64,000 bases of DNA from JAHEJA01 sp965656445 (GTDB lineage: Bacteria; Pseudomonadota; Alphaproteobacteria; Rhodobacterales; Rhodobacteraceae). Below are positions 15,102 to 23,586 of this stretch, piece by piece (position 1 is the stretch's first letter; each line of letters begins with the position of its first letter). The notes beneath the pieces are model-generated. The model saw nothing but the letters and a program-made list of their open reading frames with translations, was not told the DNA's origin and ran no database searches. Made by a program: the position numbers and the translations under genes. Location: assembly GCA_965656445.1 (NCBI GenBank), contig CBFHKO010000002.1, forward strand, positions 62,001 through 126,000, given 5' to 3'.

Positions 15102-15809
15102 TTATCGCATTACCGTTCTTTTACGTGACTTTTGAAACTTCTCTTCAATAGCACAGAGATCTTCAAATAGTGGCTCAGCTGATGAATGCTTATCCTTTGG
15201 TGGATAAAGATCATGCGGAAAGACACTTGGCATATAGGTAACAAGACCATGCCTCTGTGCATGATGATCTGTTTTAAAAATGTAATTGATATAGTTTGAG
15301 AATGGCGTGGAAAACCTGAATACTGGCCTGTTGTTGTTTTCAAATGGCTTGATCCAAATCGTGTCCCAACGGCATACTCCATCACTATCAATCAAGGACG
15401 ACTTAACTTCACGTATGTCAGAAATAGCAGATTTTATACGGGCAATGTGAAGAGACAAGTCCATCTCAATAGTAGTCCAATCAGACTCGGAAAAGACCAT
15501 CACACCATGGTAATGTGGTTAATCTGCATTCCTTACTGTTTCTAACCTCACCACTCCTGACCTTGAGCCTTCGACATCAGCTGCAATCATCATAGAAAAG
15601 GTGAAGCGGTCAGGTGTCGACAAAGTTTTATAAAGCGCACGGTGAACTTTCTGATAAACAGCTCTTTTGAAATGCTCAGTGTCCGATACCTTGTTTGTAT
15701 AAATTGTGAATACCAATGACCGAGTATGAGCCAATTCGTACTCATCATGCTGAAATAGAAGTCTAGATTGATACATTAGCGTTTCTTGCTGGTTGGTATT
15801 AAGTCTCAT
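15102..15809 (-). pseudogene. HUH-type replication initiator-like gene split by TAA
   Basis: One frame of about 236 codons from ATG 15809 (AAGGA upstream) to 15102, interrupted only by TAA at 15519-15521. Directly after the stop comes P-H-Y-H-G-V-M-V-F, a textbook HUH metal-binding motif, and later N-Y-I-N-Y-I-F-K, which fits the catalytic tyrosine motif of Rep endonucleases. Upstream of the stop are the N-terminal helices typical of Rep proteins of filamentous phages and small plasmids. Rep nicks its origin to start rolling-circle replication. The stop lies immediately before the metal site, so neither half can be active alone; the C-terminal half could restart at GTG or ATG 15503 but would lack the HUH. 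Either a nonsense mutation or read-through. Confidence 0.7.
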
Positions 15810-15843
15810 GGCAGTAAATTCCTTTTGGCAATAGAAAACCATA

Positions 15844-15947
15844 GACGCGGATTTACGCGTCGTTTTGGTCTTCTGTAATGTTTGATAGCTATAGGCATCT
15901 CCGCAAAGACGCCCTTAAGCCCCTCATCTATTTATAAAAAATAGATG
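15844..15947. other. Two stem-loops upstream of the Rep gene
   Basis: GACGCG-N6-CGCGTC at 15844-15861 and CATCTATTT-N5-AAATAGATG at 15925-15947, both perfect. Neither has a proper terminator T-run on the Rep strand. Rolling-circle origins typically lie next to rep and contain hairpins, so this is a candidate double-strand origin or a control region. Inference. Confidence 0.4.
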
Positions 15948-16092
15948 TGCTGTGATTTGGTAGAACCTTTGAAGACACACTTCAGTCAATACTGATTAGG
16001 ACTTCCCCATGATTTTGGCGGAAATCCAATAGGTATTGGGCTTGGTCTTAGCTCTATTATTTTTGGTATGTTCAAATCATTGATGAGCTAAA

Positions 16093-16266
16093 TTAGAGAT
16101 CTGACTTGTTGTTCATCCACTCAAAGATATCAGCTTCACGCCATGCAACAGCACGAAGACTAATCTTTACTTGTCTTGGAAAACTGCCATTCGCCACCAT
16201 GGCATATATTGAGGATCGTGATAGTCCTGTTAAGCGTTCTACTTCTTTTCGTCGTATAAACTTCAT
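16093..16266 (-). CDS. AlpA-family excisionase/regulator
   Basis: 57 residues covering the whole AlpA-type MerR-like helix-turn-helix: F-I-R-R-K-E-V-E-R-L-T-G-L-S-R-S-S-I-Y, then G-S-F-P-R-Q-V-K-I-S and V-A-W-R-E-A-D-I-F-E-W. These proteins act as excisionases or activators of integrase genes on islands and P4-like elements. GAGG precedes ATG 16266; the upstream in-frame extension to 16380 overlaps the previous gene and is rejected. It lies upstream of the Rep gene on the same strand and marks this end of the island as an element module. Confidence 0.85.
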   Translation of the reverse strand: MKFIRRKEVERLTGLSRSSIYAMVANGSFPRQVKISLRAVAWREADIFEWMNNKSDL

Positions 16267-16334
16267 TTGGTAAGCCTCTTTGTTATTTTGTCTGTGGCCT
16301 ACCAGGTCATCAAAAACCACGCATGGCTCAAAAA

Positions 16335-16661
16335 CTATTTCTTTTTTGAGCCACCAGCTTTCTTTTTGCGTCCCAGCCAAATTTTCTTGATACTCTTGAA
16401 ACTATATCCTCTTTCAAACTCACCATATCCATCTTCTGCTAGTAATGCAGCAGTGTCTGAAACTATGTCACACGCACTGTTGCCTTTGCCATTTTCATCA
16501 ACTGATGCGTCGTTACGCGTGGCCTTGAGGCCGTGCTTGCGAGCAAATCGTATTGCGTCACGGGTAACCTCTTTGTTTAGTTCGGTACGATTAGGGCGGC
16601 CGTCACGGTCTTTTCTGTTACCTCTGGGGGTAAGTAAATAATCAACTAAAAACTGTTTCAA
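16335..16661 (-). CDS. Small basic element protein
   Basis: About 108 residues, Lys-rich at the end (K-K-K-A-G-G-S-K-K-K), with G-R-P-N-R-T-E-L-N-K-E-V-T-R-D-A-I-R-F-A in the middle. Similar proteins sit next to AlpA in integrated elements; no function known. The start is a problem: TTG 16661 is not preceded by a good ribosome site, and coding sequence seems to continue upstream (L-L-L-F-G-I-A-Q-K-I-E-R-G-E-S-L-S-D-D-L) right up to the TAA 16725-16727 of the preceding gene. Either a rare start is used near 16710 or this is a former continuation of the previous frame. Confidence 0.5.
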   Translation of the reverse strand: MKQFLVDYLLTPRGNRKDRDGRPNRTELNKEVTRDAIRFARKHGLKATRNDASVDENGKGNSACDIVSDTAALLAEDGYGEFERGYSFKSIKKIWLGRKKKAGGSKKK

Positions 16662-16724
16662 ATCGTCCGACAGGCTTTCGCCTCTTTCGATTTTCTGTGC
16701 GATACCAAAAAGAAGCAGGTTGCG

Positions 16725-17063
16725 TTATGCCGTTACAGTAGATGCTCGATTTAAATGCTCTACTTCGTGTAGGCGCATATCTTGTTCAACAAACATATTG
16801 ATATCTTCCAATCGCGCAGGGTCGGCATGATATGATTCAATAGGATCAAATCTCGCATCTGTGTCCTTCAACTCTTCAGTGGGATCACTCTCCTCATATG
16901 AAAACGTCATTTCTAGTTCTTTTCGCTGTAGTATGAAATTTACGACGCATTTCACAAGTTCATCGCGATCGAGACCTTGAGGTTTGTCGACCGCAAGTGA
17001 GTATTGCTCTCGCGTTTTCATCATTCTCTCGATCAGCGGGTATTTTTTTGATGTATCAGTCAT
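16725..17063 (-). CDS. Unknown acidic element protein
   Basis: 112 residues from ATG 17063 (the frame is open to a GTG at 17093). Acidic, no membrane segment. No family recognised. Its stop TAA is in frame with the next coding stretch (16335-16724), which follows without gap. It is the gene closest to the tRNA-Arg and is transcribed away from it. Confidence 0.45.
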   Translation of the reverse strand: MTDTSKKYPLIERMMKTREQYSLAVDKPQGLDRDELVKCVVNFILQRKELEMTFSYEESDPTEELKDTDARFDPIESYHADPARLEDINMFVEQDMRLHEVEHLNRASTVTA

Positions 17064-17322
17064 TGTTTGAGCGTAACAAAACACGCGTGACACTTGTCAA
17101 CATCTATGTGCCTTTACCACTTCGACCATCCTTTATATTTCCCTCACGGATTTAGAAAAAATCGTCAGTAGCTCATGTCACCGCCGGCAAAATCTGCACG
17201 ATAACTCAAGTGCTCAGGCTGCTCAGTAAAGTAAGCTATAAATGTTGTGGGGGTTAATGTAGGGGCTATCTACGCACCCCTGAAAAAATATTACTATATT
17301 TCAACTACTTAAGGGAGGTTTA

Positions 17323-17399
17323 TGGCGGACCGAGGAGGATTCGAACCCCCGACCCCCTGATTCGTAGTCAGGTACTCTATCCAGCTGAGCTATCGGTCC
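17323..17399 (-). tRNA. tRNA-Arg (ACG)
   Basis: The minus strand folds as a complete tRNA: acceptor GGACCGA with TCGGTCC, discriminator G, encoded CCA (17323-17325), D arm AGCTCAG, anticodon loop CTACGAA giving anticodon ACG, T arm with GGTTCGAATCC. The 3' end faces the island on the left, the orientation expected when a tRNA 3' end serves as attachment site. A second copy of this 3' end was not found inside the window. Confidence 0.95.
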
Positions 17400-17474
17400 G
17401 TGAAGGTGCGTTTAAGGGACTGCGTTGGGGTTTGCAAGTCAGAAAAGTAACTCTTTTCAAAGTTTTTGGATTTT

Positions 17475-18854
17475 TCAGACGGTTGATTGAGGCAGTGTGA
17501 TTTCAAAGCAGGTGCCTGGCGCATCAGAGTGTTTCAAGTCAATATCCCCACCGTGACCGCGGATCAGTTCTTGGGCGATAGCGAGGCCCAAGCCAATTCC
17601 GCCTTTGCGCACACCCCCTTGAAAGGGTTGGAATAAATGCTCTTTGGCTTTTGGCGGCAGGCCGGGTCCTGTGTCAGACACCTCGACTAACCAAGCCATT
17701 TCTTTTTCCGTCGCGGACACCACGATTTGCCCGCCATGATGCCCCGCTTGCATGGCTTGGCTTGCGTTTCTCACGAGGTTTGAGAGGGTGCGATGCAACT
17801 GTTCTGGATCGGCACGAACGACAAAGCTGTCGGGCACTGAATTGATAAAGTCAATTTCTGCATTCTTAGCCGATATGGATTCAGCGTCAAAGATATCGGC
17901 CACTAACGCTTTTAGGTCAAAGCGCTGTAGGGACGGGGCGGGCTCTTGGGCTTTGCCGAAGGCGAGGGTGCCTTCTGTGAGGGAGACCGCGCGCGACACA
18001 GAATTGATGAGCTTGGGGGCCAAGCGTTGGACAGTTGGATCTGCGCTCTCTTCCATGCGGTCTGAAAAGAGTTGAACGCTTGTCAGGATATTGCGCAGGT
18101 CATGGCTGATTTTTGCTACGGCTTCCCCCATCTGGGCCAAGCGTTGTTTTTGCCGCAATGCGCTTGTGAGATCAGATTGCAAGCCAAATAAGGCGTCTTC
18201 AGCGTCTCTGAGTTCAACAATTTTTGCGGTGGGTTCAATGATGCGGCGGATATCTTGGGGGGCGTTTGCATAGGCCTTCATGTGATTGACGACGCGGTTT
18301 ATAGGGCGCACCAAGGTCCATTTCACAGCAAAAAACAACAACGCCGCCGTTATGACGGAGATGATCGCTGAAAGCATCAGAATGCGCAGGCCATAGTCGA
18401 TGATAGCCAGCCTGAGGGGGCCACTGTCCATGGTGACCTCGATCAAGAGGCCGGCCTTGAGCAAGGGAACACCTATCACGCGAATAACGCTTGGGTCCTG
18501 TCCCATCAGGCTATTGACGGCGTCAAGGATGAGTGTGCTGGCAGACGTGTCTCTGAGGTCGAATGTTTTCCCGACGGGGGCAGGTGGGGGCGAGGATAAC
18601 ACCAGTTCGCGCATTTCATCGCGGCGCAGAACGACGTTATAAACGCCTGCATTTGAGAGCAGCTCAGTCTCAAGCTCTTCTGAGATCATGTCATTTGCCA
18701 AAAGCGCGAGAGAGGCAATTTGAGCGCGCTCAAGACGGGCAAACAGGTAATCCGCACGAAAACGGGCGATGGAGGGAACGAATATCAAGACCTCTGCCAA
18801 CATGACAAAAGCAATTGTTAAAATCAAAAACCGTCCTGATAAGGTTTTAAACAT
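17475..18854 (-). CDS. Membrane sensor histidine kinase
   Basis: 459 residues. N-terminal membrane helix (about 8-27), periplasmic region to about 155, second helix (about 155-177) and a HAMP-like linker, then HisKA with the phosphorylatable His in K-I-S-H-D-L-R-N (about 255), and a HATPase domain with N-box L-V-R-N-A-S-Q, G1 D-T-G-P-G-L and G2 G-I-G-L-G-L-A. A short GGV loop precedes G2. No response regulator adjoins it, so it is an orphan or acts with a partner elsewhere. It follows the flavoprotein gene by 12 bp on the same strand and is probably cotranscribed with it. Confidence 0.9.
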   Translation of the reverse strand: MFKTLSGRFLILTIAFVMLAEVLIFVPSIARFRADYLFARLERAQIASLALLANDMISEELETELLSNAGVYNVVLRRDEMRELVLSSPPPAPVGKTFDLRDTSASTLILDAVNSLMGQDPSVIRVIGVPLLKAGLLIEVTMDSGPLRLAIIDYGLRILMLSAIISVITAALLFFAVKWTLVRPINRVVNHMKAYANAPQDIRRIIEPTAKIVELRDAEDALFGLQSDLTSALRQKQRLAQMGEAVAKISHDLRNILTSVQLFSDRMEESADPTVQRLAPKLINSVSRAVSLTEGTLAFGKAQEPAPSLQRFDLKALVADIFDAESISAKNAEIDFINSVPDSFVVRADPEQLHRTLSNLVRNASQAMQAGHHGGQIVVSATEKEMAWLVEVSDTGPGLPPKAKEHLFQPFQGGVRKGGIGLGLAIAQELIRGHGGDIDLKHSDAPGTCFEITLPQSTV

Positions 18855-18866
18855 TATATCCCATTT

Positions 18867-20279
18867 TTACGGCAGCCACTTTTGCACCGTTTGTACCACG
18901 CGTTTGACCACTGTGTTATCGAATAATTTAGGTGTGAAATAGGCGCTGACGACTCTTTTGTTGACTTCACTCAAGGTCGGGTAGGGGGAAATCATTGCGG
19001 TGATTTTTGAGGGTTTGATATTATTGGCGATGATGAAGGACCAAAAATTGATCAACTCGCCCGCTTGAGGGCCAACGATTGAGACCCCTTTGATCCGCCC
19101 TTTATGCAGCATCAGTTTTATCAACCCCTTTGCGTTGCGTTCTGCCAAAGCGCGATCGTTTCCAGAAAAATCAAAGCGAATGATGTCGGTTTTCGATGGA
19201 TAGGTTTTGATCAACTCAGCTTCGCTTAATCCGATATGGGCCAGCTCAGGATCGGTGAATGTGACACGGGGGATGTGCGTGTCGCGGGCTTTGGAGGGGA
19301 GGCCAAACAAAGCGGATTTGATGATGACACCTGCGTGATATCCCGCGACATGAGTGAATTGGAACCCACCTGCGACATCGCCTATGGCATAGACCTTTTT
19401 ATTGGTGGTCTTGAGAGATGCATCAACAGTAATCCCGCGCCGGTCGTAGTTAATCTGTGCTGCCTCTAAATTGAGGCGGTCCACATTAGGGGCGCGTCCT
19501 GTGGCAATCAACAGGTGGCCACCTGTGATGATCGACCCATCGGAGAGCTGCGCCTCTGGTCCGGGTTTTACGGCGGTGACGCTGACACCTTCTTTCAATG
19601 TGACGCCATCTGATATCAATGCGTCCCGAACGTAGGACACCATTTCGGGGTCTTCACGCGACAGTATGGACTGGGCCTCAATGACGGTGACTTGCGATCC
19701 AAGTCGTCTGTGCGCTTGGGCCATTTCAATTCCGATCGGCCCACCGCCGAGAATAATCAAATGTTCAGGTCTCGCTGTTTGTGCAAATACAGTTTCGTTG
19801 GTGAGATAGGGTACACTGTTCAACCCGTCGATTGGGGGAATGAACGCGGAGGACCCAGTTGCGATAACGATGCGACGGGCTGTGATGCGCGTCTCACCTG
19901 CTTGAACCGTGGTGTCGTCGATAAATGAGCCGTAGTCTTGGATCACTTGGACGCCTAGCCCCTCAAAACGGTCAACGGAATCATGGGGTTCGATCTGGGC
20001 AATGACATCATGCACATGGTCCATGGCTTTGGCAAAATTGATCTCTGGCTCATGTGGTGTAATCCCAAATGAATTCGGGGACCGCATTACATGCGCGCGC
20101 TTGCTCGCCGCGATGAGCGCTTTGGAGGGGACACATCCATAATTGAGGCAATCGCCGCCCATCTTGTGACCTTCCAAAAGCACCACAGATGCTCCCATTT
20201 GCGCGGCACCCGCCGCAACCGACAGCCCCCCTGAGCCTGCGCCAATAACAAGAATGTCGGTGTGAATGCTCTGGCTCAT
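18867..20279 (-). CDS. Mercuric reductase-like FAD disulfide oxidoreductase
   Basis: 470 residues of the class I pyridine nucleotide-disulfide oxidoreductase family: FAD motif G-A-G-S-G-G, redox disulfide G-G-D-C-L-N-Y-G-C-V-P-S-K, NAD(P) motif G-G-G-P-I-G, T-G-R-A-P-N, and second FAD motif A-I-G-D-V-A-G. The C-terminal His-Pro of lipoamide dehydrogenase is replaced by S-P-Y-P-T-L-S-E, and there is no C-terminal Cys pair of true MerA, so it is the uncharacterised MerA-like branch that often accompanies DedA/TVP38 proteins, as here (overlap of 4 bp). Substrate unknown; probably reduces a disulfide or metal species with NAD(P)H. Confidence 0.9.
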   Translation of the reverse strand: MSQSIHTDILVIGAGSGGLSVAAGAAQMGASVVLLEGHKMGGDCLNYGCVPSKALIAASKRAHVMRSPNSFGITPHEPEINFAKAMDHVHDVIAQIEPHDSVDRFEGLGVQVIQDYGSFIDDTTVQAGETRITARRIVIATGSSAFIPPIDGLNSVPYLTNETVFAQTARPEHLIILGGGPIGIEMAQAHRRLGSQVTVIEAQSILSREDPEMVSYVRDALISDGVTLKEGVSVTAVKPGPEAQLSDGSIITGGHLLIATGRAPNVDRLNLEAAQINYDRRGITVDASLKTTNKKVYAIGDVAGGFQFTHVAGYHAGVIIKSALFGLPSKARDTHIPRVTFTDPELAHIGLSEAELIKTYPSKTDIIRFDFSGNDRALAERNAKGLIKLMLHKGRIKGVSIVGPQAGELINFWSFIIANNIKPSKITAMISPYPTLSEVNKRVVSAYFTPKLFDNTVVKRVVQTVQKWLP

Positions 20280-20971
20280 GATGTTTCCTTTTTCATGGCG
20301 TTAAAGATCATTGGCAAAGCCGCAAGGCCCGCGAGCCCAAGAAGCGGCCCCAAGATGTGAGGGGACCATATGAGGGATAAATCTGGCGTACCACCTTGGT
20401 CAAAGACATCGCCAATCCCGACGCCAATCCATGTGAATACCAAGGCACCGGGGATAATCCCCAGAACTGTGGTGAGGGCAAAGTTGCGAAATTTTACGCC
20501 GACAATCGCTGGTAATAAATTTGCGACAAAAAACGGCACGACAGGGATCAATCGAAGCACAAACAATACGCTGATTTCGTTTTGTTTTAGCTGATGAGAC
20601 AAGGTTTCAAGCCGTCCCCCCGATGTGTCCATCTTTTGTGCAAGCTTATCGCCAAAGCCCAATTTCGCCGCCATGAAAATGACTATAGCGCCCAAGCTCG
20701 CCGCTGTTACGTTGAACAGGGTTCCCATGCCTAATCCAAACAAGAACCCGCCTGTCACTGAGGCAACCGCTGCACCAGGGAGCGAGAACGCAACAATGAC
20801 AAAATAGATCGCAACAAACACCAAGGCGGTCAAAATGTAGTTATTATCACGATAGCTTAATAAGCTGTCCCGATTGTCCCTGAGCGTGTCAAAGCTGAGA
20901 ATATCTTTTAGGAAGTAATATCCCAACAGGGCTCCGAGGAGAATCACAAGAATAGGTAAATAGCGTTTCAT
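20276..20971 (-). CDS. TVP38/TMEM64 (DedA-like) membrane protein
   Basis: 231 residues, about six membrane segments. The family core is visible as F-S-L-P-G-A-A-V-A-S-V-T-G-G-F-L-F-G and R-L-I-P-V-V-P-F-F-V-A-N. TVP38/DedA proteins are thought to be lipid or ion transporters/scramblases in the inner membrane. Start 20971 (K-R-Y-L-P-I-L) has GGAGA upstream; a frame extension to 21094 contains a hydrophilic His-rich stretch and is rejected. The gene overlaps the flavoprotein start by ATGA and leads a three-gene operon with it and the kinase. Confidence 0.85.
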   Translation of the reverse strand: MKRYLPILVILLGALLGYYFLKDILSFDTLRDNRDSLLSYRDNNYILTALVFVAIYFVIVAFSLPGAAVASVTGGFLFGLGMGTLFNVTAASLGAIVIFMAAKLGFGDKLAQKMDTSGGRLETLSHQLKQNEISVLFVLRLIPVVPFFVANLLPAIVGVKFRNFALTTVLGIIPGALVFTWIGVGIGDVFDQGGTPDLSLIWSPHILGPLLGLAGLAALPMIFNAMKKETS

Positions 20972-21254
20972 GGCGTGTCTCCGATCAGACGAATCCCTTG
21001 GGTTGGCTTGACAATGCCCATACGCGATGATTTTTCCCAGTCCCCTCACAAAGGGGTGATGAAAGTGAGCTGATTTGTGAAAATTGCCCTTCAATCATCT
21101 GGCAAAATGACATAAACATCCCCTTGGAACGGGTTTTTGTGACAAAACTGCATATATGAGTTTGACTTATCCCGACTTGGCCCTTATTAGCCAGCACTCA
21201 GAATTATGAAACGGCGCGATTTCGATTAGCGCCCACCGATACGGAGACGGAGCG

Positions 21255-21389
21255 ATGAAACGCACCTATCAACCTTCTAACCTGGTCCGCAAACGCCGCC
21301 ACGGTTTTCGTTCACGCATGGCAACTAAAGCCGGCCGTAAAATCTTGAACGCACGTCGCGCACGTGGTCGTAAGTCGCTAAGCGCATAA
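21255..21389 (+). CDS. rpmH: Ribosomal protein L34
   Basis: 44 residues, full length: M-K-R-T-Y-Q-P-S-N-L-V-R-K-R-R-H-G-F-R-S-R-M, ending R-A-R-G-R-K-S-L-S-A. Small basic protein of the large ribosomal subunit. GGAG precedes ATG 21255. First gene of the usual rpmH-rnpA-yidD run. Confidence 0.98.
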   Translation: MKRTYQPSNLVRKRRHGFRSRMATKAGRKILNARRARGRKSLSA

Positions 21390-21438
21390 GTCGCTCTAGC
21401 ACTCGAAATTTAAAGGCATCGCTGGTGACGTCGTGACT

Positions 21439-21837
21439 ATGGACACTCTTCATACCACGGACCATACCTCAGCGGTGTCTTTTTCTTTGTCTAAGCCCTA
21501 TTTCATCATGCGCAATCGTAGCGAATTTTTGGCCGCTGCACGCGCGTTAAAGCAGGGGACCAAGGGCATGATGGTTCAGGGGCGTTTGCGCGATGACGGA
21601 GACCCCTCAATCAGAGTAGGCTTTACCTGTTCCAAAAAGGTCGGTAATGCCGTGGCCCGAAATCGCGCCAAACGCCGCCTTAGAGCCATTGCTCAGGCTG
21701 TGATCCCCGATGTAGGACGCGCTGGGTGGGACTATGTCCTCATTGGGCGCGCCGAGGCCACAGCATCGCGCGACTTTGCCGACCTTCAAAACGATTTGAA
21801 ATACGCGCTTGGTAAAATCCATGAGGCGCGAAAATGA
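21439..21837 (+). CDS. rnpA: Ribonuclease P protein component
   Basis: About 132 residues. The RNase P protein signature K-V-G-N-A-V-A-R-N-R-A-K-R-R-L-R is clear, with a preceding F-T-C-S-K-K. It helps the RNA subunit mature tRNA 5' ends. A GTG at 21433 and ATG 21439 are both possible starts, since no strong ribosome site separates them; the N-terminus is about 20 residues longer than many family members. Overlaps yidD by 4 bp. Confidence 0.95.
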   Translation: MDTLHTTDHTSAVSFSLSKPYFIMRNRSEFLAAARALKQGTKGMMVQGRLRDDGDPSIRVGFTCSKKVGNAVARNRAKRRLRAIAQAVIPDVGRAGWDYVLIGRAEATASRDFADLQNDLKYALGKIHEARK

Positions 21838-22088
21838 CCCCATTGGCGTTTCTTGTGTCTTTACCTGTTCGCGCCTATCGCATGGTGTTTTCTCCTTGGG
21901 TGGGGTTTAACTGTCGCTATCATCCGACCTGTTCGGCCTATGCGATGGAAGCCTTGGAAAAACATGGCGGGTTGCGCGGGAGCTGGTTGATTGTGCGGCG
22001 CATTGGACGCTGCCACCCTTGGGGTGGTATGGGAATAGACAACGTCCCAGACCCGAAAGCAAACAAAAGGAACAATGACGATGCTTGA
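21834..22088 (+). CDS. yidD: Membrane protein insertion efficiency factor YidD
   Basis: 84 residues with the YidD core: R-M-V-F-S-P-W-V-G-F-N-C-R-Y-H-P-T-C-S-A-Y-A, three conserved Cys/His region, and R-R-I-G-R-C-H-P-W-G-G. A peripheral membrane protein assisting YidC-dependent insertion. Overlaps rnpA by ATGA and ttcA by 14 bp. In most alphaproteobacteria yidC follows; here ttcA does. Confidence 0.95.
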   Translation: MTPLAFLVSLPVRAYRMVFSPWVGFNCRYHPTCSAYAMEALEKHGGLRGSWLIVRRIGRCHPWGGMGIDNVPDPKANKRNNDDA

Positions 22089-22950
22089 TGAATTAGACGA
22101 CATTCACCCATTGTTTCATGGAGCGCCATCGACCACTGAATTCAAGAAACTGCGCAAACGTATCGTGCGCAATGTGCGCGAAGCAATCGAGCAATATGGG
22201 ATGATTGAACGCGACGCCAAATGGCTTGTGTGTTTGTCAGGGGGCAAAGATAGCTATACCTTGCTCGCGGTGCTCTATGAGCTGAAATGGCGCGGCATGT
22301 TACCTGTGGAATTAGTGGCCTGCAATCTCGATCAGGGACAACCTGGGTTTCCGGCAACCGTCTTGCCCGAGTTCCTCGAAAAAATGCAAGTGCCGCATCG
22401 GATCGAATACCAAGACACCTATTCGATTGTGATGGATAAAGTCCCAGAGGGAAGGACCTTTTGTGCGCTGTGTTCCCGTCTAAGACGCGGCAACCTCTAC
22501 CGCATTGCCCGCGAAGAAGGCTGCTCTGCTGTTGTGCTTGGACATCATCGCGATGATATTTTGGAAACCTTTTTCATGAATTTGTTTCATGGAGGTCGCT
22601 TGGCGACGATGCCGCCTAAATTGGTGAACGAAGAGGGGGATTTGTTCCTCTATCGCCCGCTGGCCCATGTCGCTGAAATCGACTGTGAGAAATTTGCAAG
22701 CGCGTTAAATTATCCAATTATTCCCTGTGATCTTTGCGGATCGCAAGACGGGTTACAGCGCCAACAAGTGAAACAAATTCTGGATCAATGGGAAAAGAAT
22801 AGCCCAGGTCGGCGTCAGGTCATGTTCCGCGCGTTGATGAATGCACGTCCGTCGCATTTGCTGGATCCCAAGCTCTTTGATTTCGCCAATTTGATGTTGG
22901 ACCCTGAAAAATCTCGTGAAAAATTGAATGATGTTCCTGTACTAAAGTAA
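22075..22950 (+). CDS. ttcA: tRNA 2-thiocytidine(32) synthetase TtcA
   Basis: 291 residues. PP-loop S-G-G-K-D-S at 55-60 binds ATP. Cys pairs C-A-L-C-S-R and C-D-L-C-G-S are the conserved iron-sulfur-cluster ligands. TtcA thiolates C32 of certain tRNAs, including Arg(ACG) in other bacteria, one of which is encoded in this window. AAAGGAACA precedes ATG 22075; ATG 22081 is also possible. Confidence 0.93.
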   Translation: MTMLDELDDIHPLFHGAPSTTEFKKLRKRIVRNVREAIEQYGMIERDAKWLVCLSGGKDSYTLLAVLYELKWRGMLPVELVACNLDQGQPGFPATVLPEFLEKMQVPHRIEYQDTYSIVMDKVPEGRTFCALCSRLRRGNLYRIAREEGCSAVVLGHHRDDILETFFMNLFHGGRLATMPPKLVNEEGDLFLYRPLAHVAEIDCEKFASALNYPIIPCDLCGSQDGLQRQQVKQILDQWEKNSPGRRQVMFRALMNARPSHLLDPKLFDFANLMLDPEKSREKLNDVPVLK

Positions 22951-23001
22951 TCAAGCTTTAACAGTCTCATACCATCCTCTTTGCTTAAAGGGGGACGCGA
23001 T

Positions 23002-23586
23002 ATGTGGGGACGGCGGCGCGCAGATCAAATTCAAGTGCTCATGACAGGTCTGGTTGCCGTAACTGGGTTTGTCTGGGCTGGATACCTTGGGGCTATGTTC
23101 GGGGCGCTTGGCTATGTGGCGTTGAAAGAAATCTCAAAACGCCGACGACCCAAAGCAATTCCTATCTTATATCTCAGCTTGAATGACGTTTTGCGCAACT
23201 TAGGTGGGCATTGTCGTTTTGGTCTATGCATTGTGATTAAATTTGACGGTGATGATTTTGTTTTGTTTGAAGCCTTGGATAAGCTGCAATCAAAAATTGC
23301 GAGAACTGATACCGTTTTGCATAGTCGGTTCGGGTATTTTGTCGTCCTTTTGCGTGCAGATAAACGGTGGAGGCAAAGCGTCGTCGATAGTGTCGTGATG
23401 CGGCTTCAGTCGGTGCTAGAGGGATCACATGTCCCTCAGGTTGGGGTCTGTACGCGCGAAAATAAACCTGCATCAATTTTGCTTAAGGGAGCAGTTGCCT
23501 CGCTTCAACAAGGTCACACTGTTGCAGTTCCAACGCCCATAAAACCGCGACGTCCGAAGATTGCCAGAGTGTTACAGACGCGCTGA
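23002..23586 (+). CDS. Membrane-anchored degenerate GGDEF-like protein
   Basis: 194 residues. One membrane helix near residues 15-45 (L-M-T-G-L-V-A-V-T-G-F-V-W-A-G-Y-L-G), a basic stretch, then a domain reminiscent of a diguanylate cyclase half: F-G-L-C-I-V-I-K-F-D-G-D-D-F and, at the place of the GG(D/E)EF loop, H-S-R-F-G-Y-F-V-V-L-L. The catalytic signature is absent, so it cannot make cyclic-di-GMP by the usual chemistry; it may bind a nucleotide or partner. AGGGGGA precedes ATG 23002. Overlaps tail-to-tail with the next gene by 15 bp. Assignment moderate. Confidence 0.5.
   Translation: MWGRRRADQIQVLMTGLVAVTGFVWAGYLGAMFGALGYVALKEISKRRRPKAIPILYLSLNDVLRNLGGHCRFGLCIVIKFDGDDFVLFEALDKLQSKIARTDTVLHSRFGYFVVLLRADKRWRQSVVDSVVMRLQSVLEGSHVPQVGVCTRENKPASILLKGAVASLQQGHTVAVPTPIKPRRPKIARVLQTR

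Noticed and set aside
17256..17278. AGGGG/CCCCT hairpin near the tRNA-Arg as terminator
   Set aside because: The T-run is on the wrong side for the tRNA transcript, and stem pairing is only five bases.
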